From Desulfovibrio sp. Fe33 (GTDB lineage: Bacteria; Desulfobacterota; Desulfovibrionia; Desulfovibrionales; Desulfovibrionaceae), in the NCBI RefSeq assembly GCF_028532725.1, contig NZ_JAQKGU010000001.1, forward strand, positions 545,170 to 609,169: a DNA stretch of 64,000 nucleotides, written 5' to 3'. Made by a program: the position numbers and the translations under genes. Under the pieces are notes generated by a model. That model ran no database searches and had not been told where the DNA came from. It saw nothing but the letters and a program-made list of their open reading frames with translations. This document shows, one piece after another, positions 8,753 through 17,352 of the stretch (position 1 is the stretch's first letter; each line of letters begins with the position of its first letter).

Positions 8753-9001
8753 CTACCCTTCCTCTTCGTCTTCCGCAGCCTCGGCGGCGGCCACACCTTC
8801 CTCGGTGAGCAGGGTGGCGTAGGCGTCCTTGAAGATGAGCTTGGTGGCCAGTTCGTCGGCTTTTTCGCCGAGTTCCATGAGCCGTTCGAGGAAATCGAGG
8901 ATGAGCAGGCGGCGTTCCTCCTCGCCGTTTTCGAATTCGAATTTGCAGTCGCCGGAGTCGAAATAGTTGGCCACGCGTTCCAGGTAAGCGATGTCGAGCA
9001 T
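8753..9001 (-). CDS. Small acidic protein of unknown function
   Basis: 82 residues starting MLDIAYLERVANYF, with a GGAG ribosome site. The protein is mostly helical in character and strongly acidic, ending in an Ala/Glu/Asp tail (AAEAAEDEEEG). No signal peptide or membrane segment is seen. It begins 14 bp after the end of rlmH on the same strand, so it is the last gene of a metallophosphoesterase-rlmH-82aa operon. Its stop codon abuts the tandem repeat array. I do not recognise the family. An alternative upstream start overlapping rlmH is possible but has an unlikely Pro/Arg-rich extension. Confidence 0.75.
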   Translation of the reverse strand: MLDIAYLERVANYFDSGDCKFEFENGEEERRLLILDFLERLMELGEKADELATKLIFKDAYATLLTEEGVAAAEAAEDEEEG

Positions 9002-9015
9002 GGTGGATATCTCCG

Positions 9016-9486
9016 TTAATCGTGATGATAGGGCATGTTTTTGTGGATGGTCCCGGCGCGGTAGAGTTGTTCGAGAAGCAGGAGCCGGGCCAACTCGTGG
9101 GGCAGGGTCATGTCGCTCAGGCGGATGGTGTGCCGGGCGGCGGCCTTGACGTCGTCGGACAGGCCGAAGGGGCCGCCGATGACGAAGACGGGGCGTTGGT
9201 TGGGCGCGTCGGTCCATTGCTTGAGCTTGGCGGCGAGGCTGCGGCTGGTCAGCCGCTCGCCGAACTCGTCCAGGAGGATGAGCACGTCGCCGGGTTTGAC
9301 CTTGGCCAGGATGCGTTCGCCTTCGACCTTGTTTTTTTCGGCCGGGGGAAGCTTGCCGGGCGCGTCCTTGATGACGGACTCCTCAAGCTGGAAGAAGCGC
9401 GAGATTTTTTTCCAGTACAGGGCGCACCCGTCCTGCGAGAAGCTTTCCTTGAGTTTGCCCACCCATATGAAACCGATTTTGCTCAT
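9016..9486 (-). CDS. rlmH: 23S rRNA (pseudouridine1915-N3)-methyltransferase RlmH
   Basis: A 156-residue SPOUT-class methyltransferase that modifies pseudouridine 1915 in helix 69 of 23S rRNA. It shows ILLDEFGERLTSRSLA in the middle, the SAM-binding trefoil-knot signature FVIGGPFGLSDDV, and the conserved C-terminal LPHELARLLLLEQLYRA followed by YHH. Length matches the family (about 155). Its ATG immediately follows the stop codon of the upstream metallophosphoesterase, implying coupled translation. Confidence 0.96.
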   Translation of the reverse strand: MSKIGFIWVGKLKESFSQDGCALYWKKISRFFQLEESVIKDAPGKLPPAEKNKVEGERILAKVKPGDVLILLDEFGERLTSRSLAAKLKQWTDAPNQRPVFVIGGPFGLSDDVKAAARHTIRLSDMTLPHELARLLLLEQLYRAGTIHKNMPYHHD

Positions 9487-10143
9487 CTAGACGCGCTCCA
9501 GCCGGGCGGTCAGCTTTTCACCGTCAAAGTCGATGCGGACGAACCCGCCGCCTGCGAGCATACCGGGATTGATGACTTGGGTGCCGCCGATGAAGTCCGT
9601 GCCCGCCGCTTCATGGATATGGCCGGTGACGGCCAGGTCGGGCTGGACCCGTTCCAGGAAGGCGCGCACGCCGGGGCTGCCTACGTGGAGGCCATTGGAC
9701 AGCCGGTCGATGATGGTGTCCAGCGGCGGTTCGTGGATGACGCAGACCAGCCGGTCGAAGCCGGACGCCTTGGCGTAGGTCTCATCGAGCCAGCCGGACA
9801 GGACGGCTTCAGGGACTTCGCCCGGAGTGCCGAAGGGTGTGGGGGTGGACAGGCCCACGCCCATGAGGCCCAGGCCGGGCGCGAGTTCGCGTACCCGAAG
9901 GTGGATGTCCATATCCCGTTCGCGGATGCAGGCGGTCACTTCGTCGGTATCCATGTTGCCGGGTTGGGCCAGGATGCGCGGGTTGATCCGGGCCACGGCG
10001 TCCAGCACGCGCCCGCCCGCTTCGCGGCCGCCCCGGTTGGTCAGGTCGCCGGTGACGATTACCCCGTCGGCTTCGGCCAGGCCGGGAACGGATTCCAGCA
10101 GGGCGGTTGATTCGTGTATATCGCCGAAAGCTATCCAATACAT
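9487..10143 (-). CDS. Metallophosphoesterase (calcineurin-like, YfcE/MJ0936 type)
   Basis: 218 residues with the calcineurin-like order of metal ligands: FGDIHES (Asp and His) near the start, VTGDLTNRG (Asp), QPGNMD (Asn), VIHEPP (His) and VTGHIHEA (Gly-His-x-His) near residue 165. The compact size and INPGM near the C-terminus fit the YfcE-like phosphodiesterase group. It likely hydrolyses a phosphodiester with two divalent metals; the substrate is unknown. First gene of the operon leading to rlmH with 0-bp spacing. The 5' flank holds an inverted copy of the family 1 repeat. Confidence 0.85.
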   Translation of the reverse strand: MYWIAFGDIHESTALLESVPGLAEADGVIVTGDLTNRGGREAGGRVLDAVARINPRILAQPGNMDTDEVTACIRERDMDIHLRVRELAPGLGLMGVGLSTPTPFGTPGEVPEAVLSGWLDETYAKASGFDRLVCVIHEPPLDTIIDRLSNGLHVGSPGVRAFLERVQPDLAVTGHIHEAAGTDFIGGTQVINPGMLAGGGFVRIDFDGEKLTARLERV

Positions 10144-10250
10144 GTCTGACTCTCCTTGGCAGGGGTTGTCCGACCCTAACGGCGTGCCGGGATTGCGTCA
10201 ACGCATGGTGTTCGCCGAAAAAATGGAACGATCCCTTTTACTCCCTGAAG

Positions 10251-10385
10251 ACGAAAATCAGGTGTTGAAAGCCGCTTTGCGGCAGTAGTCGGGTGATTTC
10301 GCCTCCGGCGGGCAAGGGTTCGCACCCTTGCATCCCCTGTATGCGCTTTCGGCGCGGTTATTTTTCGCTCTGCGGTGTTCTGTCG
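10251..10385 (-). repeat. Dispersed hairpin repeat, family 1, inverted copy
   Basis: On the minus strand it contains GCGCCGAAAGCGC, GCAAGGG-TGCGAA-CCCTTGC, CGCC-GGA-GGCG and GCCGC-AAA-GCGGC in the same order as the tandem array. It fills the gap between the metallophosphoesterase start and the Lon-type protease terminator. Confidence 0.85.
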
Positions 10386-10415
10386 CGACCGCGGGGAATT
10401 AATATAAAGTTCACC

Positions 10416-10452
10416 CAAAAAAAGCGGGCGTCCTTGTCGGACGCCCGCCTTG
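10416..10452 (-). terminator. Rho-independent terminator of the Lon-type protease gene
   Basis: On the minus strand GCGGGCGTCC and GGACGCCCGC form a 10-bp stem with a short GACAA loop, followed by seven T. It ends just past the stop codon of the protease gene. Confidence 0.92.
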
Positions 10453-10459
10453 CAGGAGT

Positions 10460-12877
10460 CTATTTCCCTCGGGGATTGGAGGAGGTCTCCATGGCGAGCC
10501 TGGCCAATTCAGCCAACCTCTGGTCCACCTTGCGGTAGAGGGTGCCGAGCGGGAACTGGCCGTTCGGGCTGCGCTTGCCGCAACGCAGGCCGGTGAGGAT
10601 GAACATGGCTTCCTCGATGGATTTGACCGGGAAGATGTGGAATTTGCCCTCGTCCACGGCCCGGACGACTTCGTCCTTGAGCATCAGGTTGACCACGTTG
10701 TCGGCGGGCAGGATCACGCCCTGGCGGCCGGTCAGCTTGCGGCGGCGGCAGACTTCGAAAAACCCTTCGATCTTGCGGTTGACCCCGCCCACGGCCATGA
10801 CCGCGCCGCTTTGCGAAACCGCGCCGGTGAAGGCGTAGGACAGGTTGATGGGCGTGTCGGACAGGGCCGAGAGCAGGGAGGCCAGCTCCGCGCCCGAGGC
10901 CGAGTCGCCTTCGATGCCCGCGTAGGACTGCTCGAAGCAGAGGGACCCGGTGAGCACGATGGGCTTGTCCTGGGCGAACAGGCGCACCAGGTAGGACTTG
11001 ATGATCATCATGCCCTTGGTGTGGATGGGGCCGCCCAGTTGCGCCTCGCGCTCCAGGTCGAGGATGCCGCCGTGGCCGACGCCTACTGTGCAGGAAATCT
11101 GGTGCGGCAGCCCGAACTCGTAGTCCCCGAACAGGGTCACGGACAGGCCGTTTGCCCGGCCGGTGCCGAAGCCGTCGGTTTCCACCTTGATGACCTGCCG
11201 GTCGTAATCGGCCATGAATTCCTCTTCATAGAGGTTGGCGCGGTAGTCCTTGGCTCGCACGGCCTCGCTCATGGCCGCCTGGTCCACGGTTTCCTTGCCC
11301 TCCATGCGGGCCAGGGCCGAGGCTTCGATCATGCGTTCGCGGATCAGCGGGATGAACAGGGACAGCCGCTTCTGGTCCTCCACCAGCCGGGAGGCGAAGT
11401 CCACGAGCCCCGCCATGGCCTCGCGGGTCAGAGGCAGGACACCCGCCTCGCGGGCGGTCTGGCCGATGACCGAGAGGTAGCTGCGGATGTTGTCCGCGGT
11501 GCGCATGGCGGCGTGTTGCAGGTGCGCCTTGAGCTTGAAGTATTTCGCGAACCTGTCGTCGCTGTAGAGCAGGACTTCGTAATGTTCGTCGGTGCCGATG
11601 AGCACCACCTTGAGGTCCAGGTCGATGGGCTCCGGCTGGATGGTCCTGGCGCGGACCTGCTCCGGGTCCACCGGGTCCTCGATGCGCGACTGGCCCGAAC
11701 GCAGCGCCCGCAGCAGCCCTTCCCAGGAACTCGGGTTGGACAGCAGGTCTTCCACGTTCAGGATGAGGAATCCGCCGTTGGCCTGGTGCAGCGAGCCCGC
11801 CTTGATGAGGGTGAAGTCCGTGTACAGCGCGCCCAATTCGGCTTCGCGTTCGATGGAGCCGAGCAGGTTGAAGGCGGTGGGATGGTCCTCCACCACAACG
11901 GGCGCGCCCTTGGTTTTGCCGTTGTCCACGAACAGGTTGACCTCGAACCGGGTAAAGAAGTCCTCGCCCGTGGGCATGGACTCGGGCAGCAGGCCGGCAA
12001 GGGAGGTGTCGCGGGGCGTGAACTGCTCCACGTTGTCCACCACCTCGTCCACCAGGTCCTCGAAGTAGTCGGCCAGTCCCTTGATGTCCTTGAATTTATC
12101 CGCCACCGGCAGGAAACAGTCATCCATCACCGCCTTGGCCGTCTCGCGGCGCAGGGCGTTTTCGGAGTCCCGCATGTCCATCTCGTTCTGGTTGATCTGG
12201 CGCAGGATGGAGCTCACCCCGGCCAGCAGCTCTTCGCCCTTGGCCTTGAGCTTCTTGCGATGGGCGGGCTTGAGCTTGTCGAAGTCCTTGTCCGAGACCA
12301 CCTCGCCGTCCACGATGGGCGACAGGGTCAGTACGCCCTCGTCGTCCAGGCTCAGGGAGAAGTTCTCCTTTTCGGCCGTGTCGTCCATCTGGTTGAACAG
12401 CTCCTCGCGGCGGGAGTTGAACTTCTTGACCAGCCGCTCGTGCTTTTTCTGGAAGGTGTCCTTCTCGAACCGGGCGGGAATCTCCTGCCGAATGTGCGTC
12501 ATCGCCTTGTTCTGGGCCAGCTTGAACTTGCGGCCCCGACCGGCGGGCAGGGACACCGCGATGGGCTTGTCGCTGTCCTCGAAATTGTAGAGGTAGACCC
12601 AGTCCGCAGGCGGCGCGGCCTTGGCGGCCGCGGGCTTGAGGAAGGATTGCACGAAGTAGGTGCGGCCCATGTTGGGCTCACCCGCAACGTACAGGTTATG
12701 TTCGTTCCCCTTGATTTCCAGCGCCAGGGCCAGCGCGTGGATCGCTCTGGGCTGGAGCTTGGAATAGACGTTCCGGGCCGGGACGTCGGCGCTGGTTTCA
12801 TAGGGAATCGTGGCCGGGTCCAGGGCAGCCCGCAGTTTGGAACCGGGCAGCCCCTTGGGAAGAGTCTTGTTGATCAT
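10460..12877 (-). CDS. Lon-type ATP-dependent protease (LonB-like, AAA_32 and Lon_C domains)
   Basis: An 805-residue soluble protein. The N-terminal AAA-type region has a P-loop-like GEPNMGRTY near residue 65, with Arg where classic Walker A has Lys. A long helical insertion spans about 110-280, then a second ATPase part (GGFLILNVEDLL, VLIGTDEHYEVL). The C-terminal protease domain keeps the Lon catalytic dyad: Ser in EGDSASGAELASLL and Lys in GGVNRKIEGFFE. This architecture matches the bacterial Lon-related family distinct from housekeeping Lon, which lacks the Lon substrate-binding domain. Targets are unknown. Monocistronic, with its own terminator. Confidence 0.88.
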   Translation of the reverse strand: MINKTLPKGLPGSKLRAALDPATIPYETSADVPARNVYSKLQPRAIHALALALEIKGNEHNLYVAGEPNMGRTYFVQSFLKPAAAKAAPPADWVYLYNFEDSDKPIAVSLPAGRGRKFKLAQNKAMTHIRQEIPARFEKDTFQKKHERLVKKFNSRREELFNQMDDTAEKENFSLSLDDEGVLTLSPIVDGEVVSDKDFDKLKPAHRKKLKAKGEELLAGVSSILRQINQNEMDMRDSENALRRETAKAVMDDCFLPVADKFKDIKGLADYFEDLVDEVVDNVEQFTPRDTSLAGLLPESMPTGEDFFTRFEVNLFVDNGKTKGAPVVVEDHPTAFNLLGSIEREAELGALYTDFTLIKAGSLHQANGGFLILNVEDLLSNPSSWEGLLRALRSGQSRIEDPVDPEQVRARTIQPEPIDLDLKVVLIGTDEHYEVLLYSDDRFAKYFKLKAHLQHAAMRTADNIRSYLSVIGQTAREAGVLPLTREAMAGLVDFASRLVEDQKRLSLFIPLIRERMIEASALARMEGKETVDQAAMSEAVRAKDYRANLYEEEFMADYDRQVIKVETDGFGTGRANGLSVTLFGDYEFGLPHQISCTVGVGHGGILDLEREAQLGGPIHTKGMMIIKSYLVRLFAQDKPIVLTGSLCFEQSYAGIEGDSASGAELASLLSALSDTPINLSYAFTGAVSQSGAVMAVGGVNRKIEGFFEVCRRRKLTGRQGVILPADNVVNLMLKDEVVRAVDEGKFHIFPVKSIEEAMFILTGLRCGKRSPNGQFPLGTLYRKVDQRLAELARLAMETSSNPRGK

Positions 12878-13084
12878 TGGCTCTCATTCAGTTTGTTTAT
12901 GCGCGGCGTTTACACCGTACCCCCGAATCTAAGCCGTTTCCGCCCGCTTGTCACCATCGGCGTGCGCGAGTTATCCTGTCCGCAATCCCTTTTCCGTTCC
13001 GTGTTTTCGACGCATCCGCCGAAAGCGGAAGAGCCGGGCGCGGGCACAATGAAAGTGTTCCATATAGCCAACTCCCCGCTTGCG

Positions 13085-13225
13085 AGGCGAAACGGCGCGG
13101 AGCGAGAAAATCCCGCGCCGAAGGCGCATATAAGGGATGCAAGGGTGCGAGCCCTTGCCCGCCGGAGGCGAAATCATCCGACTATTGCCGTGAAGCGGCT
13201 TTCACCACCTGATCTTCCTCTTCGG
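13085..13225 (+). repeat. Dispersed hairpin repeat, family 1, direct copy
   Basis: Same ordered hairpins as the tandem array: GCGCC-GAA-GGCGC, GCAAGGG-TGCGAG-CCCTTGC, CGCC-GGA-GGCG, GCCGT-GAA-GCGGC (one G-T wobble). It occupies the 424-bp gap between the protease gene start and the next gene's terminator; the rest of that gap shows no gene. Confidence 0.88.
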
Positions 13226-13246
13226 GAAATTAAATTGGGAATTCCC

Positions 13247-13277
13247 AAATAAAAGGGCGGCCCGCATGGACCGCCCC
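13247..13277 (-). terminator. Terminator of the three-gene exported-protein operon
   Basis: On the minus strand GGGCGGTCC and GGGCCGCCC form a 9-bp stem (one G-T pair), followed by TTTTATTT, 25 bp after the lipoprotein stop codon. Confidence 0.85.
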
Positions 13278-13301
13278 AAGTTTTCAGTGCAGGGAGGATG
13301 G

Positions 13302-14570
13302 CTAGTTGAAGAGCCTGTTCTGCACGTCCATGTCCCATTGGGCGGAGTCGGAGCCCATGGCGTTTTTGCGGAAAGCGCGCAGAGCACTCTGCGAGCCCTT
13401 GCCGAACAGGCCGTCTATTTTGCCCGTGTAGAATCCCTGCTTGGCGAGGGCCTGCTGTATCAGCTTGGCGTCTCCACGGTCGGCCGGGTTCAGCAGCCGT
13501 TGGGGGGCCGCCAACATTTTTCCGGAGAGCTTCTCCGCAACCCATTCCCCTCCCGGAGGGACGGAAAGACGCTGGATGTTGGCGGGCAGCTTCTGATTGG
13601 AGAAGGTGCCGATGTGCTGTTCGGTGCCGGAAGCCGAGCCGCCCTTCTTGTACAGCGCGTGGATGTAGAACGGGCGCATCTTGTCGAACAGCCGGGCAGA
13701 GCCCTGGACAATGGCCATTCTATAGCCGTCGGGGAAGTCCACGAAGTGGGGTTCGGTGGACGAGACGCCCCTCGGGAGCTTGGATTTGCTCACCTTGACG
13801 ATCAGGGAGTCCACGGGTGACATCCTGTCCATGGCGAAGCAGAGGAAGGCGAAGTTGCCTTCCATGGTCTTCGGCAACAGGTCCGAGCGGGACAGCTTGT
13901 CGAAGAACGAAAGGGTGTCGTATTGAGCGATGTTTCGGGTTTCTTCTTCGGTCGCGTTCATGGAGATGCTGTTCGCCATGGCAAAGAGGAAGAAGTCGCG
14001 GAAGGTGTTCAGCTTGGGGGCGGCCGCCGCAAGGGCTTCGTATTTGACGAAGAATCCGGTGACGGACGGAAACTCCGAGAACTCGGGTGTGGCCGCGCTG
14101 TTCCGGATGACCATGGTTCCGTTGCGGTTGATGACGTAGTCGGCGAAGAACCTTTCCGAGAACGTCTGGCCGATGTCGTTCATGACGGTGAAGACACCGC
14201 CCATGGCCATGTCCAGGCCATTTTTAGGCTGTTTCGCGACGCCGACCTGGTCGATCTCGATGAGCGCGATGTCGTATCCCTTGTAGTTCGTGAACGAGTT
14301 GCGCAGATCGTGTTCGCCGTCCTTGCTGAACTTGACCGCCGATTTCAGTCCGGCGGTCGATTGCCCGCGCATTTCCAGCAGCAGGGCGGCAAGCACGACC
14401 TTGGCGTGGCCGGGCAGGTTCAGCGAGCCGATGACCTCGGTGTTCGCGATGTCTTCGGAGCTGAAGGCGGGTTCGACCGGGGCCGAGTCGACATTGATGC
14501 CGGCGGTGACGCAGGCGGACAACAGGGCGGACAAGGTCGAAACAATGATAAATGAAAACAGTCTGTTCAT
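13302..14570 (-). CDS. Lipoprotein with C-terminal peptidoglycan-binding domain, unknown function
   Basis: 422 residues. The N-terminus is a lipoprotein signal with lipobox LLSAC (Cys20), so the mature protein should be lipid-anchored. The C-terminal 60 residues look like a PG_binding_1 domain (LIQQALAKQGFYTGKIDGLFG, then SALRAFRK), the same repeat found in cell-wall hydrolases. The 300 residues between match no family I recognise; they include a possible CsgG-like region near the N-terminus (KVVLAALLLEM, YDIALIEID), which is only a suggestion. Last gene of the 13.3-17.4 kb operon, 15 bp after the Gly-rich gene. It could attach an outer-membrane assembly to the wall. Confidence 0.75.
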   Translation of the reverse strand: MNRLFSFIIVSTLSALLSACVTAGINVDSAPVEPAFSSEDIANTEVIGSLNLPGHAKVVLAALLLEMRGQSTAGLKSAVKFSKDGEHDLRNSFTNYKGYDIALIEIDQVGVAKQPKNGLDMAMGGVFTVMNDIGQTFSERFFADYVINRNGTMVIRNSAATPEFSEFPSVTGFFVKYEALAAAAPKLNTFRDFFLFAMANSISMNATEEETRNIAQYDTLSFFDKLSRSDLLPKTMEGNFAFLCFAMDRMSPVDSLIVKVSKSKLPRGVSSTEPHFVDFPDGYRMAIVQGSARLFDKMRPFYIHALYKKGGSASGTEQHIGTFSNQKLPANIQRLSVPPGGEWVAEKLSGKMLAAPQRLLNPADRGDAKLIQQALAKQGFYTGKIDGLFGKGSQSALRAFRKNAMGSDSAQWDMDVQNRLFN

Positions 14571-14585
14571 GATGTCTCTCCTGTC

Positions 14586-15656
14586 CTACCGGTGGTGTTG
14601 TTGCGTGGGAACTCCGGGGGAGTAGTTGGGAGCGGATGTTGGAGCCGACTTGGAAGTGTCGAGGTCGGCCATCGCGTTTTGCAGGGCGTCGACGCCGTAT
14701 GCCTTGGCGAATTCCACCAACGCGTCGGCCGTGGCCGAACTTGTGGAGGGAACATTCCCCAGCACCTTGCCCGCAACAGCCTGCAAGGTGGTTGCGGACA
14801 TGGACCTGACCACAGTCTCGGTGACGCTGTGCCCCTTGCTTTGGGAATCGGCGGCGGCGCCGATTCCGGCTCCGGCCGCGTCGAGCGTCGTTGAAATCAG
14901 GAGCAGCTTCGCCGCCTGGGCCGTGGTGAGGGTGGCGGCTCCAACACCGCCTACCACGACGCCTCCCGCAACGGCCACCCATTTGACCATCTCGGCGCGC
15001 TGCATGTTCCTGTCATGGGCGTCCGCCTCGTTCATGGCGACCCGCGAATGCTGCAACAAGGCTTCGATCATTTTTTCGGTCGCCTCCTTGCGGATGGCGT
15101 CCGCGTCCTTGTTGAAGGTGTCCCTGAGCCTGTCCCGCTGGTCCTGGGTCAGGCTGTCGTCGCCCTCTTCAGCACGCCCCAGCTCCGCCCCGGCAACGAT
15201 CGCCTCGGTGCTTTGCTTCAGGAATTCGTTCTGCTTCCGGGTGAGCTTTTTCCACATGTTGAAGTATTCGCTCTCCTTTTCCATGGAGTTGTCCCCGTCA
15301 CGGATTTCCTGTTCGAGCTCCCTGAGCTTCTTCTTGGCCAGATTAAGCTGTTTGCGTTTGATCTCGGCCATTTTTTCAGCTTGCTTGAGACGGTCCTGTG
15401 CCTCCTTGATGGAGCGTTCCAGTTCTTCCTTTTGCTGCGGCGTTCCGAAGGCGCGGATCAAATCCGCCTGGGAAAGGGGGCCGAAGCCGCTGTCCTGACC
15501 CGAGCCGCCGACATCGCCGCCTCCTCCTCCGTCTCCTCCCCCGCCTCCACCACCCCCGCCCCCGCCTCCGTAGGCGTGGGCATGGCCGCCGGATACGGCG
15601 AGGACCATCATGAATACGATGCAACCTAGCAACCGCAGTGTGATTCCGTTCCTCAT
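14586..15656 (-). CDS. Exported glycine-rich coiled-coil protein, unknown function
   Basis: 356 residues from ATG 15656 (GAGGA ribosome site). It has a typical Sec signal peptide ending GGHAHA, a glycine run of twelve followed by Gly/Asp repeats (about 28-50), then a long charged coiled coil (about 65-130; EELERSIKEAQDRLKQAEKM). A small-residue hydrophobic stretch (about 235-285, VAVAGGVVVGGVGAATL) could insert in a membrane or pack tightly. The C-terminus is Ser/Pro-rich. I know no family with this order. It lies between two other exported proteins, with gaps of 15 and 31 bp, so all three probably act together in the envelope. Confidence 0.7.
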   Translation of the reverse strand: MRNGITLRLLGCIVFMMVLAVSGGHAHAYGGGGGGGGGGGGDGGGGGDVGGSGQDSGFGPLSQADLIRAFGTPQQKEELERSIKEAQDRLKQAEKMAEIKRKQLNLAKKKLRELEQEIRDGDNSMEKESEYFNMWKKLTRKQNEFLKQSTEAIVAGAELGRAEEGDDSLTQDQRDRLRDTFNKDADAIRKEATEKMIEALLQHSRVAMNEADAHDRNMQRAEMVKWVAVAGGVVVGGVGAATLTTAQAAKLLLISTTLDAAGAGIGAAADSQSKGHSVTETVVRSMSATTLQAVAGKVLGNVPSTSSATADALVEFAKAYGVDALQNAMADLDTSKSAPTSAPNYSPGVPTQQHHR

Positions 15657-15687
15657 AGCTTCCTCGTTTGTAAATGAATATGAAAGG

Positions 15688-17352
15688 TTATCGGATGTTT
15701 CCCGATTTGGACTGCCGACTCCCATCCAGGTGGAAGCCAAATCGGATGCTCCGTAGGTCCGCAAAGGATTCCGGCACGAACTCGGGGACCATGGCCGCCA
15801 TGGATTCCGAGCTGTACCGGAATAATCTGATCGAGGGGCTGGATTGCCCCTGCTCGTCGATATGGGTCAGGAACAGCTCCGTCACCGGGGAGCGGGACTT
15901 GCCGGCAAAGACCAGCCACCGTCCGTTTGGCGACCAACTGTGCCACGAATTCATGCCTTCGACGTTCCCGGCCAGCGGCTCCGCGTTCCCGCCCGCCGCC
16001 GGGACGATCATCAGGCGGCTGAACGGTTGCAGCACGAGGCCCGTGGGGCTCTGCGTGAAGACTATCCATTCGCCGTCCGGGGAATAGCGGGCGAAATAGT
16101 TGCTCATGCCGTTGTCCGAGGCTCCTTGAAGCGGCGAGGGCTCGCCGCCGCGCCCTTCGTTGAAGGGCACTGTCCAGATGTCGAAACGAAACGGATATTT
16201 TTCGTTCAGCTCGAATATGCTTGCGGAATGGGGCTCGGCCCGCACCTGCCCGCTCGTCACGGCCTTGAGCAGCGTCGGGTCTATCGGCGCGCGGGAAAAG
16301 GCCACGGTCCGGCCGTCCGGGCTGAAGGCCGGGGAGGTCTGCACGCACCGTTCGTCGGCGGCTCCCGCCAGGTTCGCATGACGGGCCTCGTCGACGTCGT
16401 ACACGCCGATGAAGCCGGTGACGGGATAGAAGAGCTGAGAGAACGCCTTGTCGTCGAGGCTGACGAAGAGGGAGTGTTCCCCCACGGTGGAAACCGCGTA
16501 ACGGCCCGAGGGAGACAAGGCGGTGAAAAGTCCGAAGCTGTATGGCGCTCCCGCCGGAGTCGGCCTGTCGTTCCACGAGACAAGGTCTTCCCGGGCGACC
16601 GTGGCCCGGTCCTTGTCGCGGATGAGCATGTAGTTTCCCTTGTCGCCGTCTATGTCCACGTCCATGCCGAGGACGCTGCCCCCGGAGGCGAAAGCGTGGC
16701 AGTTGCCGCAGACGGGGAGCCCGTCCATGACCAGGGCCGCTTCGCCAGGCTGGGCGGGGTCGGCCAGCAGCCATTGCGTCAGTTCGGGGTGGGCTTGCCC
16801 CACGGCGAAGGGCACGGGTTTGCGCAGGAAGAATATCTTGGCTCCGATCGGGTCCGGGCTGAAAACGATTCGAAGGGACGCTTCTCCTTCGATGGTCCGT
16901 CCGTCCCACCCCCCGACGGAGGCGACGCATACGCGCAACGCCGCGTCCTGCCCGTTGGCCGCACGGGATTGCATCGCACCCCATTGTCCGGCGGTCGGAA
17001 TCCAGTGTCCCGATCTGGTCAGCACGCTGAACAGCGGTTCGTCTTCGGCGTATACGGTGATCTTCCAGGCCGCGGGTTTTTCCGCGGCGACCCACCAGAA
17101 CAGCGGGGAGGCTATGTCGGGGGGAAACAGGGAGTCCGGCAGGGGTTCCACCCATTTGAGCGAGGCGGGCGGCTGAGGTTTTTCGGGAGATTCCGGCGGA
17201 TAATGGATGGATGCCGCGAATGATCGGGCTTCGGGTTCGGGCATGGAGGCGAAGGCGTCCAGAAAATGGATGTCCGCCGAGGCCAGTGCCGACGCCGGAG
17301 GCTGTAGGCAGCACCAGGCCGCGATGACGGCGGCGAGGAGCAGGCTGCGCAT
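15688..17352 (-). CDS. Exported PD40/TolB-like beta-propeller protein with one c-type heme motif
   Basis: 554 residues from ATG 17352 (MRSLLLAAVIAAWCC), which begins a Sec signal peptide; the frame is open further upstream but that part is not protein-like. One CxxCH motif (CGNCH, Cys215, Cys218, His219) could bind a covalent heme c. After it come at least three PD40 motifs (FSPDGRTVAFSR, YSPDGEWIVFTQ, WSPNGRWLVFAG), indicating a beta-propeller in the second half. The N-terminal 190 residues resemble no domain I know. TolB-like periplasmic proteins with a CxxCH motif are known from Bacteroidetes and deltaproteobacteria, but without defined function. First gene of the three-gene operon. Confidence 0.78.
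   Translation of the reverse strand: MRSLLLAAVIAAWCCLQPPASALASADIHFLDAFASMPEPEARSFAASIHYPPESPEKPQPPASLKWVEPLPDSLFPPDIASPLFWWVAAEKPAAWKITVYAEDEPLFSVLTRSGHWIPTAGQWGAMQSRAANGQDAALRVCVASVGGWDGRTIEGEASLRIVFSPDPIGAKIFFLRKPVPFAVGQAHPELTQWLLADPAQPGEAALVMDGLPVCGNCHAFASGGSVLGMDVDIDGDKGNYMLIRDKDRATVAREDLVSWNDRPTPAGAPYSFGLFTALSPSGRYAVSTVGEHSLFVSLDDKAFSQLFYPVTGFIGVYDVDEARHANLAGAADERCVQTSPAFSPDGRTVAFSRAPIDPTLLKAVTSGQVRAEPHSASIFELNEKYPFRFDIWTVPFNEGRGGEPSPLQGASDNGMSNYFARYSPDGEWIVFTQSPTGLVLQPFSRLMIVPAAGGNAEPLAGNVEGMNSWHSWSPNGRWLVFAGKSRSPVTELFLTHIDEQGQSSPSIRLFRYSSESMAAMVPEFVPESFADLRSIRFGFHLDGSRQSKSGNIR

Noticed and set aside
8110..8808. 232-codon open frame across the tandem repeat
   Set aside because: Its protein repeats exactly with the 180-bp DNA unit, has no ribosome site and overlaps the end of a better-supported gene on the other strand.
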